DNA of 48,919 nucleotides from an uncultured Coprococcus sp. (GTDB lineage Bacteria > Bacillota > Clostridia > Lachnospirales > Lachnospiraceae): positions 1 through 48,919 of the forward strand of contig CANQTC010000017.1 of assembly GCA_947626675.1 (NCBI GenBank), read 5' to 3'. The translations under genes were made by a program, and so were the position numbers. Below are positions 28,961-38,737 of the stretch, piece by piece. The notes beneath the pieces were generated by a model that made no database searches, had not been told where the DNA came from, and saw nothing but the letters and a program-made list of their open reading frames with translations. The first letter of the stretch is position 1; each line of letters begins with the position of its first letter.

Positions 28961-30073
28961 ATGGCAAGTTTATCACTTAAAAACATTTATAAGGTTTATC
29001 CGAACGGATTTCAGGCTGTTAAGGATTTTAATCTTGAAATTGAGGACAAGGAGTTTATCATCTTTGTCGGACCATCAGGTTGTGGTAAATCGACAACACT
29101 TAGAATGGTAGCAGGACTTGAAGATATCAGCTCAGGCGAGTTATGGATTGGGGACAAACTTGTAAATGATGTAGAGCCTAAGGATAGAGATATCGCAATG
29201 GTATTCCAGAACTATGCGTTGTACCCACATATGTCAGTTTATGATAACATGGCATTTGGACTGAAGCTTAGAAAAGTGCCAAAGGAGAAGATTGATAAAT
29301 CAGTTCATGAAGCAGCAAAGATTCTTGATATTGAGCATCTGCTTGACAGAAAGCCAAAGGCTTTATCAGGTGGACAGAGACAGAGAGTTGCAATGGGACG
29401 TGCAATTGTTCGTGAGCCAAAGGTATTCCTTATGGATGAGCCGCTCTCTAACCTTGATGCGAAACTTCGTGTTCAGATGCGTGTTGAGATTTCAAAGTTA
29501 CATCAGAGACTTCAGTCAACGATTATCTACGTTACACATGACCAGACAGAGGCTATGACACTTGGTACAAGAATCGTTGTTATGAAGGATGGTATTATTC
29601 AGCAGGTAGATACACCACAGAACTTATATGATAAGCCATGTAACTTATTCGTTGCAGGTTTCATGGGTATGCCGCCTATGAACTTTATCGATTGTAAGGT
29701 TGTTAAGTCAGGAGCAGACGTTTTACTGATGTTTGGTTCACACTCAATTAAAGTTCCGGACAGCAAGGCAGAGAGACTTATCGCACTTGATGCTATTGAT
29801 AAAGATGTTGTTCTTGGTATCCGTCCTGAGGATATACATGATGAGCAGTTGTTTATTGAATCATCACCTGAAAGTGTTGTGGAAGCAAGAATTAATATTT
29901 ATGAAATGCTCGGTGCTGAGGTTTATTTGTACTTTACAATTGACCAGTTCGATATTACAGCAAGGGTAAATGCGCGTACAACAGCAAGACCTGGTGATAC
30001 AGTACAGTTTGCATTTGACTTAAGCAAAATTCATATTTTTGACAAAGAAACAGAGGCAATTCTGGTAAACTAA
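28961..30073 (+). CDS. ugpC: MsmX/UgpC-type ABC sugar transporter ATPase (orphan)
   Basis: A 370-residue MalK-like ATPase. Walker A GPSGCGKST, Q-loop QNYALYPHMSV, signature LSGGQRQRVAMGRA, Walker B VFLMDEPLSNLDA and the H-loop TH are all intact. A C-terminal OB-fold regulatory domain (about 240-370, with VLGIRPEDI) follows. There are no permease or binding-protein genes beside it, which fits the known habit of MsmX-type ATPases to energise several sugar importers encoded elsewhere. Codon use is biased as in gdhA, suggesting high expression. GGAGG precedes ATG 28961. It is followed by a terminator and then a PucR-type regulator. Confidence 0.92.
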   Translation: MASLSLKNIYKVYPNGFQAVKDFNLEIEDKEFIIFVGPSGCGKSTTLRMVAGLEDISSGELWIGDKLVNDVEPKDRDIAMVFQNYALYPHMSVYDNMAFGLKLRKVPKEKIDKSVHEAAKILDIEHLLDRKPKALSGGQRQRVAMGRAIVREPKVFLMDEPLSNLDAKLRVQMRVEISKLHQRLQSTIIYVTHDQTEAMTLGTRIVVMKDGIIQQVDTPQNLYDKPCNLFVAGFMGMPPMNFIDCKVVKSGADVLLMFGSHSIKVPDSKAERLIALDAIDKDVVLGIRPEDIHDEQLFIESSPESVVEARINIYEMLGAEVYLYFTIDQFDITARVNARTTARPGDTVQFAFDLSKIHIFDKETEAILVN

Positions 30074-30108
30074 TTATTTAGAAAAAGATAGAGAATCGAT
30101 ATAAAAAT

Positions 30109-30150
30109 GGGGAAATGTAGAAAAATATACATTTCCTCTTTTATTTTTTT
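30109..30150 (+). terminator. Intrinsic terminator after ugpC
   Basis: GGGGAAATGTA pairs with TACATTTCCTC (one G-U), followed by TTTTATTTTTTT. Confidence 0.82.
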
Positions 30151-30208
30151 GAAATATGCTTTAAAATATAGAAGTAGTGTATTTTGTAAAACTTAAGGAG
30201 TGAAAATA

Positions 30209-31297
30209 ATGATATCAAATCAGATACTTCAGGATACGATTGATGGGTTAAAAGCGATAACAAGAACGGATTTATGTGTGTTAGATACAGAGGGTAAGCT
30301 CTTAGCTTCTACACTGAAAGATATTGAAGATTGTGAAGACGCCGTACTTGCCTTTGTGGATTCACCGGCAGAGAGCCAGGTGGTAAGGGGGTATCAGTTC
30401 TTTAAGGTGTTTGATGAAAATCAGCTTGAGCATATACTGATGGCGAAAGGCGAGACAGATGATACATACATGGTGGGTAAGATTGCAGCATTTCAGATAC
30501 AGAATCTTTTAGTCGCATATAAAGAGAGATTTGATAAGGATAACTTTATCAAAAATCTTCTGTTAGATAATTTGTTATTGGTAGATATTTATAACAGGGC
30601 AAAGAAGCTTCATATCGATACGGATGTAAGAAGAATTGTCTTTATAATCGAAACAAAGAATGAAAAAGATACAAATGCTTTGGAGACCGTAAGAAATATT
30701 TTTTCTGCAAAGACAAAGGATTTTATTACGGCTGTTGATGAGAAGAATATCATCCTTGTAAAGGAAGTGAAGTCAAATGAAAGCTATGCTGATATGAATA
30801 AGATTGCTAAGGTGATTGTGGACATGCTGAACACCGAGGCGATGTCATCTGTTCATGTTTCATTTGGTACGATTGTAAATGAAATTAAAGAAGTGTCACG
30901 TTCCTATAAAGAAGCGAAGATGGCGTTAGATGTAGGAAAGATATTCTATGGAAATACAAATATCATTGCGTATAGTAATCTTGGAATAGGAAGATTGATT
31001 TATCAGTTGCCGCTTCCTCTTTGTAAGATGTTTATCAGGGAGATATTTGATGGCAAGAGTCCTGATGAATTTGATGAGGAAACACTTACGACGATTAATA
31101 AGTTTTTTGAAAACAGCCTGAATGTTTCCGAAACATCAAGACAGTTGTATATACACAGAAATACTTTAGTATACCGGCTTGATAAGATACAGAAGAGTAC
31201 AGGGCTTGACCTTAGAATATTTGAAGATGCAATCACTTTTAAAATCGCTTTAATGGTTGTTAAATACATGAAGTATATGGAATCGCTTGATTATTAA
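30209..31297 (+). CDS. PucR/CdaR-type transcriptional regulator
   Basis: A 362-residue protein. The N-terminal 110 residues look like a small-molecule sensor. The middle has the GGDEF-like fold common in this family (KEVSRSYKEAKMALDVGK). The C terminus (about 305-362) is the PucR helix-turn-helix, FFENSLNVSETSRQLYIHRNTLVYRLDKI. AAGGAG at 30194-30199 sits 9 bases before ATG 30209; a GTG three codons upstream overlaps the spacing. It follows the orphan sugar ATPase and may report carbohydrate status, but the ligand is unknown. Confidence 0.85.
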   Translation: MISNQILQDTIDGLKAITRTDLCVLDTEGKLLASTLKDIEDCEDAVLAFVDSPAESQVVRGYQFFKVFDENQLEHILMAKGETDDTYMVGKIAAFQIQNLLVAYKERFDKDNFIKNLLLDNLLLVDIYNRAKKLHIDTDVRRIVFIIETKNEKDTNALETVRNIFSAKTKDFITAVDEKNIILVKEVKSNESYADMNKIAKVIVDMLNTEAMSSVHVSFGTIVNEIKEVSRSYKEAKMALDVGKIFYGNTNIIAYSNLGIGRLIYQLPLPLCKMFIREIFDGKSPDEFDEETLTTINKFFENSLNVSETSRQLYIHRNTLVYRLDKIQKSTGLDLRIFEDAITFKIALMVVKYMKYMESLDY

Positions 31298-31605
31298 AAA
31301 ATAGAATATCAGATATATGAATAGGGCAGCCTGTCGTAAGTTATCTTATAGTCAAGCTGCCTCTTGTATTCTAAAAGATTTCTTAAATTGTGCAACTTCA
31401 GATTGACAATATATTACGATATTGTTACAATTTTGTTATGGAGTTTGTGCGAAAGACAATTACTCCTAATTGTGGAGTGCAATGGAAATATACCAGAAAT
31501 TTATTTGAAATTTCACAAATAAAACATATATAAAAGCCCATATATGTAGTATTATAGTATTTGCTCGATTTGTTAATACTATGCGTATGATGAAAGGAAC
31601 ATATT
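31298..31605 (+). other. Gene-free stretch before ftsE
   Basis: No ORF with a ribosome binding site. A weak GGCAGC/GCTGCC stem (31325-31330 with 31356-31361), followed by CTCTT, may end the regulator transcript. The remainder is AT-rich and presumably contains the ftsE promoter, which I could not place with confidence. Confidence 0.5.
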
Positions 31606-32292
31606 ATGATAGAGTTAGAAAACGTTACGATGACTTATCCGGGTGGCATGACAGCTCTAAAGGATGTAAACATAAATATAGAAAAAGGTGAATTTGTTTT
31701 TATTGTCGGAAGCAGTGGTTCCGGTAAGACAACGCTGTTCAGGCTTTTGTTAAAGGAACTTGAGCCGACAGCAGGTAAAATCAATGTGGCGGGATATGAT
31801 TACAGCACGATAAAAAGAAAAAATATTCCGAAGGTAAGACGGAGAATTGGTGTTGTATTTCAAAATTTCCGTTTGTTAAAAGACAGGACAATATATGAGA
31901 ATGTTGCATTTGCCCAAAGAGTTATCCAGACACCGGCAAGATTTATACGGAGAAGAGTTCCGGCGATGCTGACGCTTGTAGGACTTGCGGACAAATATAA
32001 ATCATATCCAAAGGAATTATCAGGTGGAGAACAGCAGAGAGTTGCTATGGCAAGGGCGTTAGTAAATAATCCCGATATTATACTTGCTGATGAGCCGACG
32101 GGTAATCTTGATCCTAAAAATTCGCTTGATATTATGAACCTGCTTGAAGATATTAATAAACGTGGAACGACCGTTGTTGTAGTAACACATAATAAGGAAA
32201 TTGTAAATGAGATGAAAAAACGTGTCATTACACTGAAGAAGGGTGTCGTGATAAGTGATGAAAAGAATGGAGGATATATAGATGAAGATTAG
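31606..32292 (+). CDS. ftsE: Cell-division ABC ATPase FtsE
   Basis: A 228-residue ATPase of the FtsEX complex. Walker A GSSGSGKTT, signature LSGGEQQRVAMARA, Walker B IILADEPTGNLDP and the H-loop TH are intact. It opens with the typical MIELENVTMTYPGG. FtsE energises FtsX to switch on peptidoglycan hydrolases outside the cell. The next gene overlaps by 11 bp. The matching hydrolase activator and a protease follow in the same cluster, which explains the output of this complex here. Confidence 0.95.
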   Translation: MIELENVTMTYPGGMTALKDVNINIEKGEFVFIVGSSGSGKTTLFRLLLKELEPTAGKINVAGYDYSTIKRKNIPKVRRRIGVVFQNFRLLKDRTIYENVAFAQRVIQTPARFIRRRVPAMLTLVGLADKYKSYPKELSGGEQQRVAMARALVNNPDIILADEPTGNLDPKNSLDIMNLLEDINKRGTTVVVVTHNKEIVNEMKKRVITLKKGVVISDEKNGGYIDED

Positions 32293-33190
32293 TACATTCT
32301 TTTATATACTGAAACAGGGATTTGTGAATATTAAGAGAAATATTTTATTTTCGTTGGCGTCACTTGGAACGATTATATCCTGTTTGTTCCTGTTTGGTAT
32401 CATATATTCAGTTGTTATAAACTTTCAGTCAGGTGTAAAAGACCTTGAGAGTACGATTACGATATCCGTTTTCTTTGATAAAGACTTATCAGAGGAAAAT
32501 ATACAATTGATAGGAGAACAGATACGGCTTGTTGATTATGTTAATACAATGGATTTCATAAGTGCAGATGAGGCGTGGGAAAGCTTTTGCGAGCAGAACT
32601 ATGATGACCCTGAGGCGGCAAAAGAAGCCTTTGGAAAGAATAATCCGCTTAGAAATTCCGCATCCTATTCAGTGACACTGAAGGATGTGTCAAAACAGGC
32701 AGAGTTTGTTGAATATGCGAAGGGGCTGCAGGGCGTAAGAAGAGTGAAAAGCTCAGAAGTAACGGCGGACAGTATATCGACACTTTCATCGCTTGTAGGA
32801 TATGCTTCAATCGGTATCGTAGTCATTTTGATGCTGGTTTCGATTTTCCTGATTAGTAATACAATTACAATCGGTATAACAGTCCGGAAAGAAGAAATTG
32901 GAATTATGAAACTGATTGGTGCAACGAATTTCTTTGTAAGAGCGCCGTTCATCATAGAAGGAATTATCATTGGCGCTGTGGGTTCTGTGATACCGCTCGT
33001 CTTACTGTATGAGATGTATGAAAAAATCCTTACTTATGTTGCAGGACGTTTCAAGGTCATTACAAGTATATTTGCATTTGTCAGCCAGGAGGAATTATTT
33101 AAGACCATGATACCGGTAGGGCTGATACTTGGTATCGGAGTAGGTTTGTTTGGAAGTTTGGTAACAACGCGGAAACATTTAAAAGTATAG
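32282..33190 (+). CDS. ftsX: Cell-division protein FtsX
   Basis: A 302-residue membrane protein. It has one N-terminal transmembrane helix, a large extracellular domain (about residues 50-165), then three C-terminal helices (near 175, 220 and 275), the four-helix FtsX layout. ISNTITIGITVRKEEIGIMKLIGATNFFVRAPFIIEG is the conserved FtsX region, given here as adjoining motifs. The extracellular domain should contact the coiled coil of the hydrolase activator encoded next. It overlaps ftsE by 11 bp. Confidence 0.95.
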   Translation: MKISTFFYILKQGFVNIKRNILFSLASLGTIISCLFLFGIIYSVVINFQSGVKDLESTITISVFFDKDLSEENIQLIGEQIRLVDYVNTMDFISADEAWESFCEQNYDDPEAAKEAFGKNNPLRNSASYSVTLKDVSKQAEFVEYAKGLQGVRRVKSSEVTADSISTLSSLVGYASIGIVVILMLVSIFLISNTITIGITVRKEEIGIMKLIGATNFFVRAPFIIEGIIIGAVGSVIPLVLLYEMYEKILTYVAGRFKVITSIFAFVSQEELFKTMIPVGLILGIGVGLFGSLVTTRKHLKV

Positions 33191-33201
33191 GAGTGGTTGA
33201 A

Positions 33202-34389
33202 ATGAGAAAAATGAAATTACCATTAATGAAAAAGCTTCCTAAGGTAGCCGTTGTTATGGCGCTTGTTATGGGATGTTCTCTGGGAAATGTATGTGCTTCT
33301 ACAATTGATGAAGCGAAGGATCAGAAGGATGAAGCAGAGGAAAACGAGAAAGAGGCAAAAAATGTACTGTCTTCTCTTGAAGATGAACAGAATCAATTGA
33401 TAAAGTATGTTCAGCAGGTGGATGCACAGATTACATCGCTTCAGACGGAGATTACGGCAAAGGAAGATGAAGCGGATGCGCTTCAGGATGAAATAGATGA
33501 TACGCAGTTGAAGCTGGCGGATGCACAGGTTGCAGAGGATGACCAGTATGCGGCAATGGAGCTTAGGATTCAGTATCTTTATGAAAACGGAGAGGTTGAA
33601 TATATCGATACACTGATGTCTTCCGCATCATTTACAGATATGCTGAATAAGTCAGAATATGTTGAACAGTTATCGGAATATGACCAGGAACAGCTTAATA
33701 AACTGATAGCGACAAAGCAGGAAATTGAAGATTATGAAAAAACGCTGAAGAGAGATTTGGTTGATATAGAAACAGTAAAGGCTGATTTGGAAACACAGCG
33801 TGAGGACTTACAAACTGTTGTTGCAGAAAAAGAAGCGGAAATTTCAAAATACGATGATGATATTGTTGCGCAGGAGGCTTTGGTGGCAAAGTTTACTGCA
33901 GAGAAAGAAGCTGCTGAACAGAAGATTGCAGAGTTTCAAAGGGCGGCTATCGCAAGCGCACAGAGCTCAGGCCAGACCGTTTATGATGCGTCTGCCTACA
34001 GTGGAAAATTTATGTGTCCTGTAGCAGGTTGGTATGTGATAACATCTTATTTTGGCGGACGTGATGCACCAACTGCCGGAGCAAGTACATATCACCAGGG
34101 ACTTGATATGGGATGTGCATATGGTACTGATATTGTTGCAGCAGAAGCCGGAACTGTAATTATGTCAACATATAATGGCGGTGCCGGAAATTGTGTTATG
34201 ATTGATCATGGAAATGGTGTATGTACAGTTTATATGCATAATTCGCAGCTTATTGCAGGCGTGGGACAGACTGTAGAAAAAGGTCAGGTGATTGCAAAGG
34301 CAGGAAGTACAGGCGTGTCAACAGGTACACATTGTCATTTTGGTGTAAGTATAAACGGAACATATGTAGACCCGCTTAATTACTTGTAA
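33202..34389 (+). CDS. Secreted coiled-coil M23 peptidoglycan hydrolase/activator (EnvC/PcsB-like role)
   Basis: A 395-residue protein: a signal peptide (about 1-33, ending near VCAS), a long coiled coil (about 35-250, rich in Glu/Gln/Lys/Asp with a predicted hairpin), then a C-terminal peptidase M23 domain. In that domain YHQGLDMGCAYGTDIVAA and VCTVYMHNSQ, GTHCHFGVS carry the zinc ligands (H-x(n)-D and H-x-H), so it may be active. Its position after ftsEX matches proteins whose coiled coil is opened by FtsX. The ATG at 33202 has TAGGAGTGG upstream; a GTG at 33193 overlaps that site. Confidence 0.9.
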   Translation: MRKMKLPLMKKLPKVAVVMALVMGCSLGNVCASTIDEAKDQKDEAEENEKEAKNVLSSLEDEQNQLIKYVQQVDAQITSLQTEITAKEDEADALQDEIDDTQLKLADAQVAEDDQYAAMELRIQYLYENGEVEYIDTLMSSASFTDMLNKSEYVEQLSEYDQEQLNKLIATKQEIEDYEKTLKRDLVDIETVKADLETQREDLQTVVAEKEAEISKYDDDIVAQEALVAKFTAEKEAAEQKIAEFQRAAIASAQSSGQTVYDASAYSGKFMCPVAGWYVITSYFGGRDAPTAGASTYHQGLDMGCAYGTDIVAAEAGTVIMSTYNGGAGNCVMIDHGNGVCTVYMHNSQLIAGVGQTVEKGQVIAKAGSTGVSTGTHCHFGVSINGTYVDPLNYL

Positions 34390-34397
34390 ATAGATAT

Positions 34398-34430
34398 AAA
34401 GAATTGCCCTGCGGGGCTATTCTTTGTTTT
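34398..34430 (+). terminator. Hairpin between the M23 and S41 genes
   Basis: AAAGAAT-GCCC pairs with GGGC-ATTCTTT with one T/T mismatch, followed by GTTTT. Probably partial termination, giving lower expression of the protease. Confidence 0.65.
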
Positions 34431-34446
34431 AAGGAGTTTTATAGGA

Positions 34447-35700
34447 ATGAAAAAAATATTGAAAAAATTGTGTATAGCATCAATGGTCGTTGTCTCCTGT
34501 GTTGGATTTACCGGGTGTAAATTAAGAAGTATCAGAGATACGTCGTCAGGAAGCTATGAAAAAAATTCAGATGGAAAAAACAGCGAAGCGTTAATTTATA
34601 ACGGTTCGGTTGTAGATAATAGTGCGTTAGACAGACTTTCCAAGATAGAAGGAATTATCGATGCATATTACTATTTTGATACTTCTGATGAAGATATGAA
34701 GAATGGTTTGTATTCGGGAATGATAGAAGCATTGGATGATCCATATGCAAAATATTATACAGCAGAAGAGTTTGCAAAGATGATGGAAGATGAGTCGGGA
34801 GAATATGCAGGAATTGGTGTAACCGTAAGACAGGATACTGATACCGGAATGGTAGTGGCGGTATCGATAACGGAAGGCGCTCCGGCTGAAAAGGTAGATA
34901 TCCTTCCCGGTGATTATATCGTGCAGATAGGTGATTATGAGATAAAGAAATCGGATGACCTTGATTATCTTGTTACAATGATTCGTGGTGAACCCGGTAC
35001 AGATGTAACTTTAAAGATATACAGAATGTCTGAGGGTAAATATCATGATGTAACGATTACAAGACAAATTGTAGAAAATAAGACGGTTTCTTATTATATG
35101 ATAGAGGATAAGATTGGCTATGTAAGGGTGACACAATTTATTGCCAATACCGGAGAATTATTTAGAAATGCAATAGAAGATTTGAAATCTCAGGGAATGG
35201 AAGGAATGATAATTGATGTAAGGGATAATCCGGGCGGTATGTTATCGACAGTCGTGGATATGTGCGACTACCTGTTGCCAAAGGGTATGATTGTATATCA
35301 GAAGGATAAGAGCGGAACGGTTTTAAGTGAGTACAAATCTACGGATGATGAATTTTATGATGGTCCGATGATTGTACTGACAAACGGAGAAAGCGCCAGT
35401 GCATCGGAGATACTGACTGCATCCCTGAAGGACTATGGTGTAGCCACTATCGTAGGTGAGAATACATTTGGAAAGGGCATTGTCCAGTCTGTAATTCCGT
35501 TGGAGGATGGTGCAGCCGTTAAACTTACAACAGCAAAATATTTTACGCCAAATGGAAATGATATTCATGAAAAAGGTGTAGCACCTGATGTAGAGGTCAA
35601 ACTTCCTGATGATTATACCTCAGAGGATTTTCAAAGTAAGAAAGATACCCAGTACCAAAAGGGCATCGAGCTTATGAAGGATAAACTGGGAATGAAATAA
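34447..35700 (+). CDS. S41 C-terminal processing protease (CtpA-like) lipoprotein
   Basis: A 417-residue lipoprotein (lipobox ending FTGC, Cys near residue 24). A PDZ domain (about 115-195; YAGIGVTVR, ITEGAPAEKVDILPGDYIVQIGD) precedes the S41 protease core with VRDNPGG, the serine in TNGESASASEI and the lysine in GENTFGKGIVQ. It trims or degrades exported proteins. Position directly after the FtsEX hydrolase gene suggests control of that hydrolase. AAGGAG precedes the start. Confidence 0.93.
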   Translation: MKKILKKLCIASMVVVSCVGFTGCKLRSIRDTSSGSYEKNSDGKNSEALIYNGSVVDNSALDRLSKIEGIIDAYYYFDTSDEDMKNGLYSGMIEALDDPYAKYYTAEEFAKMMEDESGEYAGIGVTVRQDTDTGMVVAVSITEGAPAEKVDILPGDYIVQIGDYEIKKSDDLDYLVTMIRGEPGTDVTLKIYRMSEGKYHDVTITRQIVENKTVSYYMIEDKIGYVRVTQFIANTGELFRNAIEDLKSQGMEGMIIDVRDNPGGMLSTVVDMCDYLLPKGMIVYQKDKSGTVLSEYKSTDDEFYDGPMIVLTNGESASASEILTASLKDYGVATIVGENTFGKGIVQSVIPLEDGAAVKLTTAKYFTPNGNDIHEKGVAPDVEVKLPDDYTSEDFQSKKDTQYQKGIELMKDKLGMK

Positions 35701-35716
35701 TAAGTGTAACGATTTT

Positions 35717-35746
35717 AGAGGCAGAGTTTTTACTCTGCTTCTTTTT
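35717..35746 (+). terminator. Intrinsic terminator after the S41 gene
   Basis: An 11-bp stem (35717-35727 with 35732-35742, one G-U pair) followed by TTTT. Confidence 0.85.
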
Positions 35747-35782
35747 GCGAAAATTTATGAAAATAAATGAAAAACAGAAACC

Positions 35783-36202
35783 ATGACATTAAAAGAATTT
35801 ATCAGTAAAATCACGAATGAAATTGAAAATTGCATATAAAGCCGGGACCGGTCACATAACCGATGGACTGGTAAGCAATCTTTATGTAGTTACTGTTTTT
35901 TTCAAAATGTGCTGAAACAAGGGATTGGAGATTGCCCCTGAATTAGTGACGGAAGCAAGGATAATGCTTGAAGATAAGCTGACTGGAAATTCTTGACAAA
36001 GACATAGCGGCAGAAATAACCGGAATTTTAAAAGAATGTTCGCATCAGATGAATAAATGCGTTGTAATCGTTAAACTTTCAAGTGAACTTTCCAATCAGG
36101 CAGATATTATTCTTCGCTTGAAAAGGATGAATTGCAGATGGAAAAGAGGCTGCAATAATTATCATGGAACGGCTTGACTATATGGAACTAATTGAACACT
36201 AA
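35783..36202 (+). pseudogene. Frameshifted relic of an unidentified soluble protein gene
   Basis: No single frame is open, but protein-like stretches follow one another in different frames: MTLKEFISKITNEIEN at 35783, then KAGTGHITDGLVSNLYVVTV, IAPELVTEARIMLEDKLTGN, DKDIAAEITGILKECSHQMN, KLSSELSNQADIILRLK and finally AAIIIMERLDYMELIEH ending at the TAA 36200-36202. At least three indels and some stops are needed to join them. I do not recognise the family. It fills most of the 626-bp gap between the S41 gene and guaA. Confidence 0.6.
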
Positions 36203-36225
36203 TAATATAAATGTAAAAACTTTAA

Positions 36226-36278
36226 ATATGCAGCACAAAAGTGCTGCATATTGTGTTATACTGATAAAGTATTATACT
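36226..36278 (+). promoter_or_regulatory. Hairpin and promoter upstream of guaA
   Basis: An 11-bp perfect stem (36226-36236 with 36241-36251, loop AAAA) is followed by TTGTGT (36251-36256), a 16-bp spacer and TATACT (36273-36278). No purine riboswitch core is visible. Confidence 0.5.
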
Positions 36279-36326
36279 AAAGTCCGGGCATAAGATTGCC
36301 TATACCATTTTATCAAGGAGAGACAG

Positions 36327-37868
36327 ATGAAAAAAGAATTGGTTATCGTGCTAGACTTCGGAGGTCAGTACAATCAGTTAATTGCAAGACGTGTAAGAGA
36401 GTGTAATGTGTATGCAGAAGTACACCCAAATACACTGTCAATTGAGAAAATCAAGGAAATGAATCCAAAGGGTATCATCTTCACAGGTGGTCCAAATAGT
36501 GCATATAAAGAGGAATCGCCTAGCTGCAGCAAGGAAATATTTGAATTAGGAATTCCTATTTTGGGCATTTGCTATGGCGCACAGGTTATGGCGCACCTGC
36601 TGGGTGGCGAGGTCGCTACAGCACCAACAAGCGAGTATGGAAGAACAGAGGTTGAGGTAGATAAGAATTCTGTCTTATTCTCTGATGTAAAGGATAAAAC
36701 GATATGCTGGATGAGTCATACGGATTATATAGCCAAGCCGCCGGCAGGATTTGTGGTATCCGCATTTACACCTGTATGCCCTGTAGCTGCAATGGAATGT
36801 CCTGAGAAAAAGCTGTATGCAACTCAGTTTCATCCGGAGGTTATGCATACGGAAGAGGGCATGAAGATGCTTCGTGCATTTGTCATAGATGTATGCGGTT
36901 GTGCCGGAGACTGGAAGATGGATTCCTTTGTAGAGGATACGATAAAAAGTCTTCGTGAGAAAATCGGTGATGGTAAGGTACTTTGTGCATTATCAGGCGG
37001 GGTAGACTCTTCTGTTGCCGCAGTTCTTCTCTCAAAAGCAGTCGGCAAACAGCTTACCTGTGTCTTTGTCGATCAGGGACTGCTGCGTAAGAATGAGGGT
37101 GATGAAGTAGAGGCAGTATTTGGCCCTGATGGCGCATATGACCTGAACTTTATAAGAGTCAATGCGCAGGACAGATTTTATGCGAAGTTAGCGGGCGTAA
37201 CTGAACCGGAGGCAAAGAGAAAGATAATAGGTGAAGAGTTTATCAGAGTATTTGAAGAGGAAGCAAAGAAAATAGGTGCTGTTGATTTCCTTGTACAGGG
37301 AACGATTTATCCTGATGTAATTGAATCAGGACTTGGAAAATCAGCAACCATAAAGTCCCACCACAATGTAGGCGGACTTCCAGATTATGTTGATTTTAAG
37401 GAAATTGTTGAACCGCTGCGTCTTTTATTTAAAGACGAAGTACGTCGTGCCGGTCTTGAGCTTGGCATACCGGAATATCTTGTATACCGTCAGCCATTCC
37501 CTGGTCCTGGACTTGGAATTAGAATCGTCGGGGAGGTAACTGCCGAAAAGGTTCGTATGGTTCAGGATGCCGATTACATTTATCGTGAAGAAATTGCAAA
37601 GGCAGGTCTTGACAAAGGTCTGGGACAATATTTTGCAGCGCTCACCAATATGCGGTCGGTAGGCGTTATGGGCGATGGCAGAACCTATGACTATGCAGTT
37701 GCACTTCGTGCAGTATGCACCAGTGATTTCATGACCGCCGATTGCGCCGAGATACCGTTTGAGGTGCTTCAGAGGGTTATGACGAGAATCATTAACGAGG
37801 TTAAGGGAGTCAACAGGGTAATGTATGATTTGACCAGTAAACCACCGGGTACGATTGAGTTTGAGTGA
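36327..37868 (+). CDS. guaA: GMP synthase (glutamine-hydrolysing)
   Basis: A 513-residue bifunctional enzyme that converts XMP to GMP. The N-terminal class I glutamine amidotransferase has GICYGAQ (nucleophile Cys) and QFHPEV (His). The ATP pyrophosphatase domain starts at [14 protein letters not shown]. The C-terminal dimerisation domain ends in [15 protein letters not shown]. The gene is complete: the integrated element downstream uses its last codon and stop as part of the attachment core, so the coding sequence is preserved. AAGGAGAG precedes the start. Confidence 0.97.
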   Translation: MKKELVIVLDFGGQYNQLIARRVRECNVYAEVHPNTLSIEKIKEMNPKGIIFTGGPNSAYKEESPSCSKEIFELGIPILGICYGAQVMAHLLGGEVATAPTSEYGRTEVEVDKNSVLFSDVKDKTICWMSHTDYIAKPPAGFVVSAFTPVCPVAAMECPEKKLYATQFHPEVMHTEEGMKMLRAFVIDVCGCAGDWKMDSFVEDTIKSLREKIGDGKVLCALSGGVDSSVAAVLLSKAVGKQLTCVFVDQGLLRKNEGDEVEAVFGPDGAYDLNFIRVNAQDRFYAKLAGVTEPEAKRKIIGEEFIRVFEEEAKKIGAVDFLVQGTIYPDVIESGLGKSATIKSHHNVGGLPDYVDFKEIVEPLRLLFKDEVRRAGLELGIPEYLVYRQPFPGPGLGIRIVGEVTAEKVRMVQDADYIYREEIAKAGLDKGLGQYFAALTNMRSVGVMGDGRTYDYAVALRAVCTSDFMTADCAEIPFEVLQRVMTRIINEVKGVNRVMYDLTSKPPGTIEFE

Positions 37869-37873
37869 TGAAA
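37862..37873. other. Left attachment core (attL) at the guaA stop
   Basis: TGAGTGATGAAA; GAG is the last guaA codon and TGA its stop. Identical to 46430-46441. Confidence 0.7.
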
Positions 37874-37910
37874 TGAACTTTAGGAACCTAGTATTTATGC
37901 GGGTTACAAG

Positions 37911-37945
37911 CAAATTTGTTTAAGTATTGGCAACGATTTGGCAAC
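37911..37945. promoter_or_regulatory. Left-end arm-like repeats with adjoining operator-like half
   Basis: TGGCAAC occurs twice with 11-bp period (37928-37934, 37939-37945), a candidate integrase arm site. Immediately left, CAAATTTGTTTAAG (37911-37924) is the exact reverse complement of 14 bases in the repressor operator region (38737-38750). Confidence 0.6.
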
Positions 37946-37991
37946 ATTTTCAACATCACGCACTAAATAATTACATCATTGGCATAAGAAA

Positions 37992-38040
37992 ACCTTGCTG
38001 ATTTTCAGATATGAAAACTGAATATCGGCAAGGTCTTTTT
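37992..38040 (+). terminator. Terminator inside the left end of the element
   Basis: A 17-bp stem (37992-38008 with 38018-38034; one G-U pair and one mismatch) followed by CTTTTT. It would stop guaA transcription before the antisense-oriented repressor gene. Confidence 0.8.
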
Positions 38041-38126
38041 GCGTTGACAATGAGCCGGATGGACTTGTGCTTGCACAAAAGTCCATTTGGCGAATGTCCG
38101 TCATCGAGCCGTTAGGCGAGATATGC

Positions 38127-38687
38127 TTATTTCTGCTTTTTCTTTTTAGACGTTTTCTTTTCTTCTTTCTCGATTTTCTGAAATTCCTCTATAAGCATAT
38201 CACTGACCGCCTGTGAGGGGACTTTCGCCCAATGCTTTGAGGTGTCCAGTTCCGGGTACTTGTACCGCCACTGGTCGTATTCCTCTTTGGTAATTTCGCC
38301 CTGTTCCAGTTTAGCGGCTTGCTCCTGCCATGCGTGGAACATATCGAACATGGACGAATAGGTGGAATAGTCGGACTTGTCAAGGCGCAGGCAGATTTCC
38401 CCGTCAATCTCCCCGATTTTCAGCCCGTACATATCTTCCAACGCAAAGAGTGTGTGCATAAGCCCGATATAGGTATCAATATCCGGCACGGTGAGGGCGT
38501 GGGTGCTTACATCAAAGATATTCGCCATTTCTTTTACAAGGTCGTGCTTCGGTGTCCTTGCTTCGGTTTCATACTGTGCCATGCGGACATCAGAGGTCTT
38601 TCCGAGAAAACCGAGGATTTCGCCGAGCTGTTTCTGTGTCATGCCTTTCCGGTTGCGGAAAAAGCGGATACGTTTGCCGATTGCCAT
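38127..38687 (-). CDS. XRE-family repressor of the guaA element
   Basis: A 186-residue protein. Its N-terminal helix-turn-helix (IGKRIRFFRNRKGMTQKQLGEILGF, then DVRMAQYETEARTPKHDLVKEMANIF) is of the Xre/Cro type. The C-terminal part holds LEQGEITKEEYDQWRYKYPEL and a Lys-rich tail. The same module order, including GEI-x(2)-EEY-x(2)-W, recurs in the second XRE protein at 47025-47600. GGAGG precedes the start. Its own promoter and three operator-like palindromes lie just upstream, facing the excisionase/integrase genes, the usual layout of a switch that keeps an element integrated. Confidence 0.85.
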   Translation of the reverse strand: MAIGKRIRFFRNRKGMTQKQLGEILGFLGKTSDVRMAQYETEARTPKHDLVKEMANIFDVSTHALTVPDIDTYIGLMHTLFALEDMYGLKIGEIDGEICLRLDKSDYSTYSSMFDMFHAWQEQAAKLEQGEITKEEYDQWRYKYPELDTSKHWAKVPSQAVSDMLIEEFQKIEKEEKKTSKKKKQK

Positions 38688-38737
38688 AATAAAACCTCCG
38701 TTGTAGTTAAGCTGATACAGTCATTTTTTGACTGCAC

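Noticed and set aside
36203..36326. Purine riboswitch before guaA
   Set aside because: A single short AT-rich hairpin and a promoter are present, but not the three-way junction sequence of purine riboswitches.
38067..38095. An imperfect hairpin after the XRE stop as its terminator
   Set aside because: The stem is interrupted and lacks a T run on the minus strand, so it is not reported as a terminator.
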